NCBI RefSeq assembly: GCF_002443255.2
Contig: NW_019211454.1
Location: 24,628,782 to 24,692,781, forward strand
Direction: 5' to 3'
DNA: 64,000 bases
Source of the DNA: Varroa destructor
Lineage: Eukaryota > Arthropoda > Arachnida > Mesostigmata > Varroidae
Shown: positions 11,249 to 24,095 of the stretch, piece after piece
Numbering within the stretch: the first letter of the stretch is position 1
Layout: each line of letters opens with the position of its first letter
The notes under the pieces: model-generated
Databases searched by the model: none
What the model saw: only the letters and a program-made list of their open reading frames with translations
What the model was told of the DNA's origin: nothing
Position numbers and translations under genes: made by a program

Positions 11249-11765
11249 TTAACGTAGAGCCGTCAAACCTGATCTTCAATAATGCACATTTACAGAATCT
11301 ATCGCTGTGTAAACACATTTCTTCTATTACCAAACTTAATTAAAAGGCACTGATAAGTTGTTCGGCCAGATCACACCGTATCAAATCATCGTACAATGAA
11401 TTCGAAGTGGAAGAATCATATATATAGCTACATTTTTGTTTATATTTCCTATTTATTACCTATGACGGGGGTCACTGACTCAATTCCTGCCACCGGCCAA
11501 CTTAACGCAGGGTTAAACAAAGGACAGATAACTACTTTTATTCGAGACAAAACATTTAGTGAGTGATCGTCTAAGCCATTGTTCCAAACATCTATTAATG
11601 TAAAAACTATAAATGTGTTTAGATCCTTCATACGCAGACCATCGACTCAACTAGATCAAAAAAGTAAGTGCTAAATATTCTTGAAAATTACATCTAGTGC
11701 TTCTTATGATATGACTAACACAGTTTCTTGTGAGCGAAGCAAGATAAGTTGTGCTTTTAATAACG

Positions 11766-11783
11766 GTATGTTTTTAAACATAC
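11766..11783. repeat. Perfect palindrome GTATGTTT-TT-AAACATAC
   Basis: Eight paired bases with a two-base centre. It could be a dimeric protein-binding site or chance. Confidence 0.5.
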
Positions 11784-12499
11784 GCTTGATTACTCGTGTG
11801 AAACAACATTACAATCTACTTATCGATTAAGGTTTGTTTGAGGAAACTCGTGTAGTTGCAGCTTGTCCTAAATAAGCGAACGTTTGTGGTAAGCTTAAAA
11901 AAAATTTGATGGACAAAACGCCTTAGAATTTACGCCAGCCCTTGCTTATGATTTCCGGCTGCGGGGTCCCCTTAAACACTACGATCAAATCTGTGGAGTG
12001 TACGAGCCCGATCTTTTAGTCACGCAGTGTCCATATATGCTTTCAAACACTTCAATGCTGCTAAATATTAATATAATACGCAATTAATACACAATTACTA
12101 CAACAGGACTGCCATTTACACATTTACACGACCTACGATGCAGCCCATAAATGATATTTTGCCCCAGTGTCATTGCTGCGCAAGCCGTCACCTTGGGACC
12201 ATATACTTGTCAAATGCATAAAAAAAATAAGCGATAAATTTACCCGTATCTCTCATGAATGACTCGTCAGGGGCACTAAATGACTTAAAATAATAAATGC
12301 ATATATTGATACAGTGAGGAGAAAAACGCGCACGTGACTGTTACTGTATCCAAGATTACGTGTACGTCGTCTATTTAATACTTGTGATATTGTTTAGGGC
12401 CGAAGCAGCGTCTGGACGGTAGCGCAGGACCACTAGGTCCAGTTTTCTTTTGTGCTCGATTTTCTCTTTCTTTCTCTACGTTGTTCTTTTCGACTTTAG

Positions 12500-12621
12500 C
12501 TTTGCCTATCGAAGTTTGCTCGGGCATTATTGCGGTCATTGCCATCTCCTCGAAGGAACACTTGTCTCCCTGGGGAAATGTTCGATGCTGCTGCTCGCAG
12601 CCGTATCCTTTCGCCACTCAT
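12500..12621 (+). CDS. Internal exon candidate before the 24-base microexon
   Basis: A very long pyrimidine tract (about 12440-12495, nearly all C/T) ends in GACTTTAG at 12499, one of the strongest acceptors in the window. A donor GTAAGG follows at 12622. All three plus frames are open between them. Only the frame beginning LPIEVCSGIIAVIAISSKEH joins the downstream 24-base microexon without a stop. That frame carries a short hydrophobic stretch (GIIAVIAI) and a Cys cluster (NVRCCCSQPYP). A Lys/Glu-rich minus-strand frame over the same bases (12375-12617) is best explained as the reverse of the pyrimidine tract. The product is not recognised. Confidence 0.38.
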
Positions 12622-12947
12622 GTAAGGTACTTTGGTCCTAACGTTTAGGCTACTCTCACTGGTTAGAGTTGAAGGTAGAAACGGAGGGAAGCAACACTTA
12701 CTAATAAAGAGCACTCATAGCCGCGGGAAACGTCCGATTACTACCTGTAGCTGTGGCATATTACCAGACGGCTTCTGTGTGAACAGTCAATGCACTGAAA
12801 GGTGGAATGAACTTGTTGCGAAATTACTTCCACGTTGGAAACATGGAAGAACAGGCACATTGTTATCCCTTTTGCTCTAGTCTTAACACCTATCTCATCC
12901 TTCTCCTTCTTACGCCCCGTCTCCCCCTTGCCGCCCTGTGCCTGCAG

Positions 12948-12971
12948 AGATCGAATCTAGGAACGATTCAG
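12948..12971 (+). CDS. 24-base candidate microexon
   Basis: A pyrimidine tract of about 40 bases ends in GCCTGCAG at 12947. Exactly 24 bases later comes the strong donor TTCAG/GTAAGG. The exon is a multiple of three. Frame 0 reads RSNLGTIQ, frame 2 reads IESRNDS with partial end codons, and frame 1 has a stop. TGC-containing bases just upstream of the AG resemble the intronic signal seen before microexons in animals. The plus-strand exon at 12500-12621 can join it in phase: its frame 3 ends in phase 0 at the donor CAT/GTAAGG. This is one of the best splice-site pairs in the window. Confidence 0.45.
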
Positions 12972-13411
12972 GTAAGGATGCTTCATCAGAGCACTATTGG
13001 AATAGCATATGCGTGGATATACATATGTCCTGTCCTAGGAGAGGAACAACCACTCAGCACCTAATAATAATGCCTAGTAGCTATCCGAATCAGCTTCAAT
13101 TGCAGCTAATTCACCCTTGCCAATGTAGCAAGCAACTATTAAATGGAGAGCATTGGAAAAACGGGTTGCAACTACTTAAAGTATCACAGTTTCACTGAAA
13201 AATACCTGAGCCATTTCCGAGATGCCCTAGGATTTAGTATGCGTCATGCAATCCGACATAGTTGGAGTGGTCGATTGAAGGGCGCTATCCTATACTGTTA
13301 TGCTTACTAATGGTTCTTTTCATCGTATCTGCGTAAGATACACTATTCATTCGTTCCGCTAAATTGTACTAGTTTATGTTTTTCACACAATAGCTTCTAT
13401 TCGTCAAATTA

Positions 13412-13740
13412 TTATAAGATTAAGATCTCTATTGCGATCGCCTCTAAGATCACGTACAAACTCTGCTTTTTTCTCTCGAGCGAGAAAAATCGAGATTTTT
13501 TACAACATACTAAAAAGCTGCGTAGGCTAGAGGGCATTACATTTTTTGTACTGACTGTAGAGGAAATGTCGCCGAACAGTGAAATTATGGAATCTATTAC
13601 GGGAACTGAAACAGGACTGGTTTTTGATAACAACGCATCCAAGGATATTCGCCATAGCACTGACGCTTCCGTTCGATGAAGATTGCTTTACCTCCACCAG
13701 ATTTAGTAAAATTGTTAACGCGTATCATGTTCGCGTCAAC
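13412..13740 (-). CDS. Two-exon orphan protein fragment
   Basis: Exon 13740-13692 follows a pyrimidine-rich acceptor ending CTCTAG. It ends in phase 1 at the strong donor GGTGGAG/GTAAAGC. An 86-base intron ends CCTGTTTCAG, and exon 13605-13412 continues in matching phase to TAA. The reading is VDANMIRVNNFTKSGG, then VPVIDSIISLFGDISSTVST, then a Lys/Arg/Phe patch (KKSRFFSLERKK) and a hydrophobic end (VILEAIAIEILIL). Without the splice the first exon would run on to another stop, so the model depends on the intron being real. No family is recognised. Confidence 0.34.
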
Positions 13741-15672
13741 CTAGAGCCTCACAGAAGAGTGAAGAAAAGGAGTCACAATTATGAGGCGAGCGATTGTGGT
13801 AGCGCAACGTTAAAGGGACTCTACTCTTGTAGTATGCAAATACGATATACAACAAAACTTGTGCACGATGTAATTCATGGCGGAACCGTGTCTACGTCAA
13901 ACAGCGTTTGAAGAGTTCAACGCTATGCTACGCGTCTGCCATGTTCTTCCACAAATATATATTAGATCACACAATTTTCTACTATTCTAATGCTGTCTCA
14001 GTTTCTCGGGAGCTGGTAAATGTCTACCGGCCTAATCTAATACTGCGGACATTTTTACGGTATACTAACTCTGTCCGTATAGTAACAGCACAAGCTCACG
14101 TGTATGCAAAATTCAATATATTTTTAAAGATTCTACTAACGTCTGTTCAGTTACTAACGTCGATGGTATTGATTAACGTCAATTCGGCGCGATCTTGATG
14201 GATATAATAAATGAAAGTATTACTAATATCTGCTAGATCTCATTGACGCTGTTCTAGTTAGTAAACATAGAGCAGCGAAGGCAGGTAACTGCAGTGAGCG
14301 CTGTATGGGCGAGTTGACGATGTCAAACTTAACTTATCATTAGCAAATGTAATCCACAAGTCATAGTACTGCGATCCAAGGATTTCTGTGTTGCTTGACT
14401 TATAGGCGGCGTGCCTCGACATTCAGCTCAGGTAACTATGAAAGTTCTCTGTCAGTAGCAGCTCTTAAAGTTGCGTACCTTGTGCCAACAAGTAACGAAA
14501 ACGAGACACCCTTACATGTTCCTTGGAAAGATGCCCAAAAGGTCAGAACGAAATTTGCTACTGTAGTCGTGTCTAATACGCAAATGCTGTCTGTCCAAGA
14601 GACTGAAATAACTTGAAAGCTTTAAACCACGGAATACGGTTGCTAAGGCAACAGATCTTCTCTAAGACACAGATATTGTGTTAAAGTATCAGAACATTTC
14701 ATTGGCCGACAGTTTAACAAATCGATTAATAAGTTGATAATGGAGAAGGAATAAATGCCTTCTATTGCTTCCTTACGTGCTAAAATGTTTCTTAACAACT
14801 AAGCTCAAACTTATTCTCTATAGTAAGTTTATAGTAAAAACCTGCCAGCTATATATACCTACTAATAACATGCATTAGTCGTTCTTATGACGGCAGACTG
14901 TAACTAAAACTAGTTATCATACGTCGTCCCCGTAGCGTGAATGTTACGTTGCGTATGCAGATCACGCTAGTGTAAAGTGTTAGAACCGTCGGTACGAGGA
15001 CGATGTTTGGGGTGTCGCAAAAAGGCCTATGTTATTTTAGCCATAATTGTTGTGATTGGAAGTTGTCAACTTCGAGGTACAATCGAACGAGGCCGGTTGC
15101 GCCTTTATGTGGTACCACAAAAAATAGTGCAGCGTCATGCTCGTTTAAAGTTCCGCTCTCAAAGTCACTACAATATCATGTTGTAAAGCCGTGCTCCAAC
15201 ATTTTAGCAAGCAATGACAATGTAATAATCGCAACGGTTCTCGCTTATTCTAAATGTTGCGTTTGCCACGGCACCAAACCAATCGCGGTCTCAGGCATCG
15301 TTATTGAGCGGTTGTTGAGTCCCCTGTCATTCTGTTCTCTCGCTATTTTGTTCATAGCAGTAATGTTTAACATTCATGCACGTGGTCTATAACCTGGTGG
15401 TTATATTGAAGTCCTATTCGAAATTCGCCATATACATACAAGTGCGTTTTTCTAGAAGGGTATCAATGCTAGATCACTGAGGTAGCAAAAAGCACGCGAT
15501 GCGTTTGTCGATAACCTACAACGTTCGCTTTAGGCTAACATTTTAAGCGCTCAAAGAAGTAGCTTTTATAATAACGTAATAATTTACGCATTGTTTTCTC
15601 TAACTATCTTGGTCTGCTTTCAGCGCCTATTTTCCTTTCACTTTTTTCTCCCTACTGACTTGTCTATTTCAG
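13741..15672. other. Short plus frames only
   Basis: Plus frames at 13579-13911, 13908-14198 and 15003-15392 (129 codons, hydrophobic C-terminal end) are within chance expectation and have no good splice signals at their edges. Confidence 0.4.
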
Positions 15673-15734
15673 TGATCGTAGAGAGCTATTGTTGGGTTGA
15701 CGACAATCGTATGGGGAGATCGGAGGTCAAGTAG
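15673..15734 (+). CDS. Short exon candidate after a very strong acceptor
   Basis: A pyrimidine tract of about 45 bases (15628-15670) ends CTATTTCAG. Only one frame is open beyond a few codons. It reads IVESYCWVDDNRMGRSEVK and then TAG. A donor-like GTATGG inside (at 15709) could end the exon earlier. The SYCWV string is reminiscent of the innexin NTYCWI motif, but nothing else of that family is visible, so no call is made. The acceptor is the main evidence. Confidence 0.25.
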
Positions 15735-16970
15735 ACGAGACGTGCCTGGAGCTTGGGAAGCCCGGGAAAGATGTACGCACCAGATGGCGGGGACGTGATC
15801 TCGTCTACAGCTGCAAGAACAACGTAAAGCGGCAACAAGGGCACCAACTAAACGAATGGCACCGCTGCCGGCATAATGCGGTCAGCAGTCCATCAGTTAG
15901 AAGTCAAGTGCTTGTTCCTCATATAATACAAAAAAGGTCTGTGCCATCGGGTACCATGCGGCTCCCTGGGCCCTCTCGGCCAGTAACACAGACACGACAA
16001 GCTATCAACAGCGAGCCGGTTACTGCCGTACAGCAGACCAGCTATGTCACGCGTTCCGACATCAAATCGAAGATCTCGACACAACTCAATGACACTATGA
16101 TAATGCACGACGTTACATGCATGTCTTCTGCTTTCCCGTAACTTAATTTTAGTTAAATCATTTTAAATATATAACAGCCATTACACATAGCGTTGCAGCA
16201 TAGAACGCTAATTATAGACCTATTTCGGATGGGCCTATCTAGCAAGCGCTAATAATACTGCGTTTGTAAGCTAACCTGACGCAGAATGATTAGCCAGGTT
16301 GGCTTAGGGCCAAATCGGTTACAACAGGTCATGGTTCTAATGGCGAGTTCATTTGTATGTTGTATCGCTCATTCTGAACATTGGCCAATATGCTTATTAC
16401 TACAGTGAGGATTCTAGTAAATGTTGTCGATTGCACCGATGCCTGTAGGAGCAGTGTTTGATCTGTTGACTTGCATTGGATGTTGATCAGCTAGCACGCG
16501 TTATTCAGGCGACATAAGAGAAGGCTACCTATAGAAAGAACGCCCTTGAGCGGCGAGGCGTAAGCCACAGGTACAAGATCGGCTGTGGAGGTGCTCGGGA
16601 TGGTTTGTAGAGTTGGGCCATGCTAGGGTAAAGGTGATATAATTTTGCGATATAGTGGCTACGGGACGGCCAGAGTAACAAGCAGAGGAATTGCTAGAGT
16701 GTACGGTGAATACCACTTAGTTATTCAGAGAGTAAGCGTACTAATACTCTGCGCTCAACAGATATTTCAGCGTTCCTCGTACATTCTATCGATGTTGCAA
16801 CGACGCGTTCGCCTAAACCACACAGCGAATACATGGTCGTTTCGCATTTGGCCTGTCATATCCTGCGCTATGGACGGATCGGCTAGCTTGTCGATCCGCA
16901 TGGTTTTTCCTGATACCTTAGTGTGCTCCACCTTCGCTGCACTACTTCAAAGCCAGATCCGACGTTTATG
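15735..16970. other. No firm gene
   Basis: A 109-codon plus frame (16645-16974) overlaps the minus exon model at its end. Overlapping frames on both strands near 15893-16141 look like mutual shadows. Confidence 0.4.
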
Positions 16971-17162
16971 CTAGGCGGAGGTGGGATCATGATCTTCGAT
17001 GTATCGACAATCGACACACGCATACTGAAGGTAGTTGTAGCCCTGTGGCTTAACGAGAGGTTGTTGAGTTCGAAAAGCTCAATGAAGCAGTTTGGTTGTA
17101 GGCGATTGCTTGCTGCCTTCCGTAACTACCTCGTCGCCTGGTTCGCTAGGAGACGTTGTCGA
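16971..17162 (-). CDS. Two small 3' exons, acidic C-terminus
   Basis: A minus-strand pyrimidine tract ends GTGCAAGCAG at 17163. Exon 17162-17130 reads STTSPSEPGDE and ends in phase 0 at GACGAG/GTAGTT. A 105-base intron ends ACTACCTTCAG. Exon 17024-16971 reads YACVDCRYIEDHDPTSA and a TAG. Phases agree. Unspliced, the first exon would read on for 16 more codons. CVDC could be half of a metal or disulfide motif. This is a weak model because both exons are short; the upstream part of the gene was not found. Confidence 0.27.
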
Positions 17163-17512
17163 CTGCTTGCACGGACAGAGGGGCATTGAAGCGAGTAGAA
17201 AAGAAGGAAGGAAAGCGGCATAAATTTTACGCTATAGTTCCGCCGCAGCATCCGAACGCTTGTCTTCGTGCCCGTGATTCACCCAGTTCCATCGCATCGT
17301 TTTTCAACGTGCAAAGAAGGCAATAGCCAAAGCAATAACAAAAGCTATTGGCACTAGCGAAGTGGACAGATCTTGAATATATGTTTATGAATTATGTTAT
17401 TTCATCTCACTTCTGGAATCCCATGTACCTAAAAGGAAACTAGGACGCAGATCATATTGTCTATCATGTGGTTCCTAATAAAAAAAAATTGGAAAAGAGA
17501 CAAGATTCAAGA

Positions 17513-17525
17513 ATATATATATATA
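17513..17525. repeat. Short AT microsatellite
   Basis: Six and a half AT units. Confidence 0.9.
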
Positions 17526-20500
17526 AGCGCGTACAATGTAGTACCATGTTATCCGTGACCTTGTGGCCCGATGTGCGCATTGCTGCTAAGACACGATGAA
17601 AATAAGGAAAGATAAGTACAGATTTTACCTGGTGTAAAAATTGTAGAAGGAAGGAAATCTTGACACGTTGGAATATTTTTTAGTTGTCAAATTAAACTTA
17701 TTTAGCAACTATACATAGATGAAAATTACATGGTATTTTACAACTGTTCAGTAATTATCTATGCAGCACAACAGCATAGCATGGCATGGCTTTTTGCCTT
17801 AAAGCACTAACGGAACAGAAAGTATGAGGATATTTTAAACTAAAAACAGTAGAAGCGCTCATTAATAAAGAGTCGACATACTTCAGACGCTTTAAGCGTG
17901 TGCTCTGAAGTACGTTTAGAAGGGATCGTTTGGGAAGCACGATATATATGAGTGGCAAATGTATTAAGATGTGTTAAAGACAAACGTTCATTTTAAACGA
18001 AAATGGCACAGTTTGATATTAAACCGATTATCAAGAAATAGCTTTTTTTCCCCCCATTCTGCTGTGGCGCTTAAATTCTATTAGAATAATTTGGGGCGGT
18101 TATCTTGGATTCGTGAATAAGTTGGATGATTTCCTGGACGTAACATCAATATTTGATTAGCAGTTAACCTATGCAGCTACGATTGCCAAACCAAAATCCA
18201 ATTATATACTGTCCCTTCGCAAATGTCTCTTAATATTAGAGCGGGTCTGTGCTTCACCCCGCGGCAATATAACAATTGCGGAACAAATCAAAATGAAAAA
18301 GTTCCTGCTGTACGAAGAAAGGTAATGGTATAAGCTATATCGCTAAGGTTATTCTTTCTCGGATTCTACCCATCACGTCTCATTCTGTGGTTTTAAGAAG
18401 GCAACAGTTGCTGCAATAACGACCAACAAACGTTGTGTTCTATATTTCAATGCTGTGAACCAATTTTGATAATGATCACGCTACCGGCATCCCAGATCAG
18501 ACTCAGTAATACGCTGCACGCCGGATTTATTCTGTAATGGGAAAATCAAAGGAAATTAAAGGACAAAGCTTATCGCTCGACATGAGCACCTCTAGCCCGC
18601 TTGACAATGGCAAAAAAGGCCGACTTCAATATTGAGCATTTTTAGAAGTACCGTACATGGCGTGCGTGTTAATTAACAAATAGCGGGAGTTAAAGTTGTT
18701 AAAAAGCATACAGTCTATCTTATGGATATGGAAAGGCTAACGTTCGGCGTTCATGTGCGGATCCATTTGTCGATACTGCCCGGGTTCTTCGTTCGAAAGA
18801 GCTTCTCCAGCTAGGCACAGACGTTGCGTACTGCTAAGGGCGGAAGGATGTCTGCAGATAAATCTATTGCCTGATTATGCATTTATCCTTATTGCATAGT
18901 AATACTAGTATTTACCTTTTAAATGCTGATCGACTGTTCTATACCACGTTATTGGTCGAGCAAGCGCCCACAACAGCACAGCCATAGCGACCCGTTGCTT
19001 TTTAACACCAGATGACCTAATAAACGAACTAAGATAGGAGACATTGGCCTTATTTACTTCGGTTGTCTGTTAGTTTGCTTAGCGCCTTAGAGAAGGATGT
19101 GCGATCATTGGCTAGCAAGCGGTTCTTGGGGGTCCAATACTATGAAAAACAACTTAGGCTTAGAAGGCATATGAAGAAAAATACGATGCTGATTAGTAGT
19201 GGAATGTAGTGCTCGAATGTGTACGCCTGTATGGCATAGCCTGTGCTATCGGCCATGTTATTCTTGATATTTTCTGTAGTGACTGAAAACGCTGCAGTTC
19301 GGTAGATAGATTTGCTCGCCTCAGGGCCCGCTGTATTCTGGCAGAGGTTTGGCGAATCTTAATTAGGTAATCGTTAGCCTGCAATGAGCTGGCAAATAGT
19401 GTGGTTAGGGAAAATATCATTTACCGGTTAATGGCTGCCACCAATGGCGCACCTATGCAGGTGCACAAGTGAGACAAGAGTTTATATAGCTGCACTGCGA
19501 AGAGCAAGACAGTAACAGACAGCCAAATGTCGTATCTGCAATATTTACATATAATGGCTTCCGTTTTATGATGTATCCGAGTGCAGAGACGTCACTATTC
19601 ATACGGCAGAATCAGTGTCCATCAGTGACCTAACAGGTTAGTCACAACGATGTTTCTAATGCTCATTCATATTCCATGCTGATGGGGACTGATAGAGGAC
19701 AATATAAGTGGCTTTACTGATCAACTTAGAAGTTGAACGTCGTTTCTGTTTCACTTAACTTAGAACTATAAATAAGTCTGTTGATAAATAGCATCCTATT
19801 TGTTAGAGTGCACGTATAAGTATGTTCAAAAGGCGCAAAAGCATTTCCAGATAAAGAAACTTCAGCTCTCGAAGAAAAGCTGACCACTCCATTCTCTGTT
19901 AATTTTTTTCTATAAAAATCTAGGGTTTCGGTCGATTGATGTCGCAAAGGAATGATCGATCTGATTCATAATTCATTTCAGTATTGATGCTCGCAGATAC
20001 CGTCAACATTGCCTCGTAATATATTTACCGTTGTCTAGGTCAGAAAAGCTATACTAGTATAACGACGTATGAATTTTGGCCTCAAATCCTCCGTGTCATG
20101 TCGAAGCTTGGCGCTCTGATGTAATTTCGAACGTAAGGCTCTTACTCGAAGCAATTATATTAGGCTGGCCGAGCTGGGTAGTTATCGAAAGTGGCTACAC
20201 ACAAATTTTAAGGCTTAGTTACTTTTGAGAATTAACGCTTAAAACAGGTATTACAGATCGTTCCGTCCTATTACGAAGGTTCAGGTTAATCATATGGACT
20301 TAGACGAATCTCATTGTGTCCCATCAGTGGTATGGTGTGTCATTAAAGGTCCGTGAACATTTAGTAAATATTATCATATGAGTAAGTAAAATAACAAAAG
20401 CTGATTAATCACTTTTTTCGAATATCTGCACGGCTGAAAAACCAGACTGCGGATGGATGATCTGCTTGGCAACGGCTCTGGTCTCTAATCACAACGTTTG

Positions 20501-21893
20501 AGCTGACGTTAAAGCCGAACACCCCCAACAGTTCACACCGGCGGGTTGAACCGAAGGGGAAGTATAACGAGCAGGAGCTTCATTAATGCCTTTCAGACCG
20601 GACCAGTGCGCGCAATTTTCAACGTCTGCTTTGTATTCTTTCGTACTTTCGTCAGCATACACAATGTTTAATCATTTAAACCTGATATAGCAGCGATGAC
20701 GGTAATTACATTGTACACATCGACGTGCTTACCTGCGTAAGCATGTTACAACTTACTGAACTTAACAACACAATGCCCTAAGAGAATAGGGGCTATTATT
20801 AGCTAGCCTTCTTTTATCAAAATGCATGTTACAGTTTCAATCATATGAGTCAAACAGCTCAGACGGATGAAATCACATTTGTAACTAATAAACTTCAAGG
20901 GAAAAATGTTGCCACGTTCAAATTCCCACATCGAACACTATAACATAAATGACAACTGAAAGCTTATTCTCTTGGAACTACGAAAAAATGAACTAGTGCT
21001 TGTTAATAGACGAGCGTACCTTTAGCAAATCTTGCAGGGGAGGCCGTAGGTAGAAGAAATTTGTATGGTCTGCGGTCGGCCGCTCGGAATTTTACAAAAT
21101 ATATCAGCTAATAATTCTACGTATGGTGAGAACAGCCAACAGTGTACTGTATAATGAAAACAATTACAGAAGCCTCCATCTGTGTGATCTACCTGTGTGT
21201 TTGCTATTGAAATGATGACACTTCAAAATTATTTTGTCACAAAAAAGTTATTACTGACACTTTCAATATTTATTTAATAATGTCGAGTTGAACAAATGTA
21301 CGTGCGCGTCCAGTTGACCTCTAGCCTGCATTTGTTTTTTTACAGGGATATCAAGCAAGGTGGGTTGGCTTTGTAGTGTGACAAGGGACTTATTTAGCGA
21401 TGCTTTCATGGTCTGCATATAAGAAACGTAGAATAGTAGTAGACAACGAAAATACTTCAAAACCGACATGTTAGTTGAAAAAATACACTGAGACATGTGG
21501 TGTGGTCATTATCGGTAGGGTTAACAGAACGTATATATAGGCCGCCTCGTTTTATCGCAGTAAGAGGACATCGACTTCTATACGATCAGTGTTTCCAAAT
21601 TTCTAAGGCCCCCAAGTCAGGGAGGTGCTGAAATTCGCGTTACCAGATTTTTCCTTTAATTGAATTTTAACAGGCGGAACTTCTGTTGAACGATGGAGAA
21701 CTAAAATAACAAGCTTATTTTTAGCAAAGTTTCATCCTTCTCCCAAAGCTATATTTCTAGTTACTGACTGGAAGCAAGTTACCTATTCTAAAAGTCAGTA
21801 CAGTGATCTATATAATATGACCGCGCTGAAAACCGTTACATCTCCAGCATTTATCGGGTCGGAAATTAGAGACGCTAACTTACAAATAAATCG

Positions 21894-21908
21894 AAAAAAA
21901 AAAAAAAA
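21894..21908. repeat. A15 homopolymer
   Basis: Fifteen A in a row. There is no retroposed gene upstream that it could be the tail of. Confidence 0.95.
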
Positions 21909-22053
21909 CTAAATACGTACATTTGCCTAGCTAAATAAAGTTAGCGTCTTTCTGCAGTCATTGTGCTACACGTCGTTGCTCTCAACGCCATCTCACAAGC
22001 GTTTATCTTTAAAACAAATCCCAACGCCTTCAGCGGCCTAAAGCATCGCTAGG

Positions 22054-22072
22054 ATATATATATATATATATA
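22054..22072. repeat. AT microsatellite
   Basis: Nine and a half AT units. Confidence 0.95.
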
Positions 22073-23713
22073 GTGCAAACAACCACGGTCATGGGTCAAA
22101 ATTTACCGCGCTTAATTACTTATACCGGAAGCATGCATGACCACAATCGTTATAGCTAACTCAAGCCGGTCAAGGCTGCTTTTTGGAAAACAGTACGCAT
22201 CCTGCTACTGATACTTTTTACTTCTCAAACAAAACGCATCTTCTTGCGCATATGCCTGTACTTTGAAATTCAGCACTGCGCAAGCGCTTATACTGCATAG
22301 TCGAACTTGATAAAGAAATATCGAAGACAAACCATCATTTCTCACCCAGCCATTAAATTACAATGAAGCATCCGTTTTCAGTCACAATCACAGCCTTTAC
22401 TAGAAAGAAAAATATCGATATTTTGCATCTGTTGAACCTAACCTAACCAACCACACACTTCTGCGAAATTACATGGGTCAACAGCGTAAATATCTAGAAC
22501 TAGAACTTTCTTTGAATAAACGAATTCTACTGAGTACATATAAGCTACATAAAAGAACCGTATTTGGCAAAAAAATCCCGTGAAACCGGTTATTTTCAAC
22601 GATAACAACAGTTGAGCATACGTAAACAGTATTACCACGAATAGTCAAAAGCGAATCAGGCAGTGAGAGTACTGTGCCTGTTGGGGTGCCGATTAGTGCT
22701 TAAGCGAAACGAAATCTCTGGCGCACTAAATAAAATAAAACTTCTTTTTTCAAGTAGCTAACGGTGAATAGTTACTAAATTATTGCGTTTCCTTTTACAC
22801 GCCAATTTCATAAAATTATCTAGATGATAAATGACTAGTATTTCAAAGCTCAGCGGACCTGCATTTAATCTGTATGCAATCGATAGAAATGTCTTCTGCC
22901 CTATTGCTCCTACAGTCTGAAATTACGAAATCCCAGACTTGATCAGCTCTTGGCCTTATATCTAAAGCGACGGATTCATTAAGAATTTGTTTTAGGCCAA
23001 AGGCTGCTCCATAACGAAAAATTAAACCGATTGGTGATCGATAATTCATTAGGTAGCGCTGTTAGGTAAGTTAGCACGAAACTAGTAAAAGGCACCCATA
23101 TTATGTAAATTCTCATGTTAATATTACGTACAAAAAATATTACGCATACATTAGGCGTTTTCAAGGCGCAGTGCGAACAGGGGGTTCGATATATCTTAAG
23201 GGGTAGGGGTCAGCGGAGAATCAAAGTCGTACAAACCAGATGGCAAAATGAGCAGCTCTTAGCAAATATGGCCCTTGTCCTTCTTGTGCCCCGTATTGGT
23301 ATTAGCAGACGTTGTGTGATTATTATGATAGTTCTTACAAAAGGAAAACTTCGCAACAAGCACAAGTCTGGACGCTTCGTTCAACCATTACAATTACTAA
23401 ATCAGTTACTAGCCATATTAAGTATTATAACTTGCTATAAACTATAATATAAATGATAGACACTTAAGTATACCTATGTCGCGTTTGTCTCATTAAAAGT
23501 TTCACTATTCATCTCACCGAATGCGAGAAAACACATTTTACTATATACCATTTTATTAGTTCGCCAACTGATGTATCATTATCAAACCCCGTTATTCAAA
23601 CCCCAAACGCCTTCCAGCGACAACGGCTTCGCTGACATTTCAACGAATCTATATCAGCCATCTATCTATCAATCTATACCATGAACGTTGCTAGTTCCTT
23701 TATCACCAGTATC

Positions 23714-24095
23714 TCACGCACTCCCCAACACTGCACGAATTTTCGGCTGACTTGATTCGTTTAGACGTGTAGCGCTAAAACTTAAGCGATCTGTATGTAT
23801 CAAGCCCGCAGATACACAAGAATACGAAGACTGCTCCTTCTGCTGTGCTGGCCACACCAAATGCTTTACCTATCTTTCGCCTATTTCTTGCCTGACTCAC
23901 GCTCATGTCTTTTTTTTTTGCTTCTTTTTCGCTTTTTGTTTTAGCGTTACGATCGCTAATCTCTTCGATCCCAACTTGGCTTAGAACTAAAGTGAGAGAC
24001 TCTATTATCGTGAAATGATCGTTGATCGCTTGTTCCTCTGTGTCCAATCGGCCTATCCGAAGAAGCCCATTCATGACCATTGTCAAGATATTGAA
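23714..24095 (-). CDS. Two-exon orphan protein, 3' part, charged
   Basis: Exon A (24095-23870) follows the acceptor GTCTGTGTGCAG and ends in phase 1 at GATAG/GTAAAG. A 79-base intron ends in CATACAG. Exon B (23790-23714) continues in matching phase to TGA. The first ATG in exon A gives MVMNGLLRIGRLDTEEQAIN. Then come an amphipathic helix-like stretch (DHFTIIESLTLVLSQVGIEE) and a Lys/Glu-rich linker. Exon B starts DRLSFSATRLNESSQPKIRA. An upstream ATG at 24155 without the first splice is an alternative start. The Lys-rich part is also, on the plus strand, an excellent pyrimidine tract ending TTTTAG at 23944. A plus-strand exon from 23945 therefore competes with this model. Confidence 0.35.

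Larger units (their letters stand above)
9204..12499. other. No gene found besides the gap and tRNA-like element
   Basis: An acceptor-like site at about 9969 (TGTTTCTTAG) opens a 46-codon plus frame just after the gap, starting AAIETVEILVTVTNRICWHL. It cannot be joined to anything because of the gap. The remainder is AT-rich and empty by eye. Confidence 0.45.
17163..23713. other. 6.5-kb gene-poor stretch
   Basis: Only frames under 80 codons, three simple repeats and AT-rich sequence. The minus frame 22843-23049 and plus frame 23115-23447 have no splice support. Probably intergenic or one long intron. Confidence 0.5.

Noticed and set aside
12375..12617. Minus Lys/Glu-rich frame of 80 codons
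   Set aside because: It is the reverse of the long pyrimidine tract feeding the plus-strand acceptor at 12499.
15673..15734. Innexin-like SYCWV string
   Set aside because: A five-residue resemblance without the rest of the innexin signature.
22436..22448. CCTAACCTAACC, like an arthropod telomere repeat
   Set aside because: Only two units; expected by chance and not telomeric.
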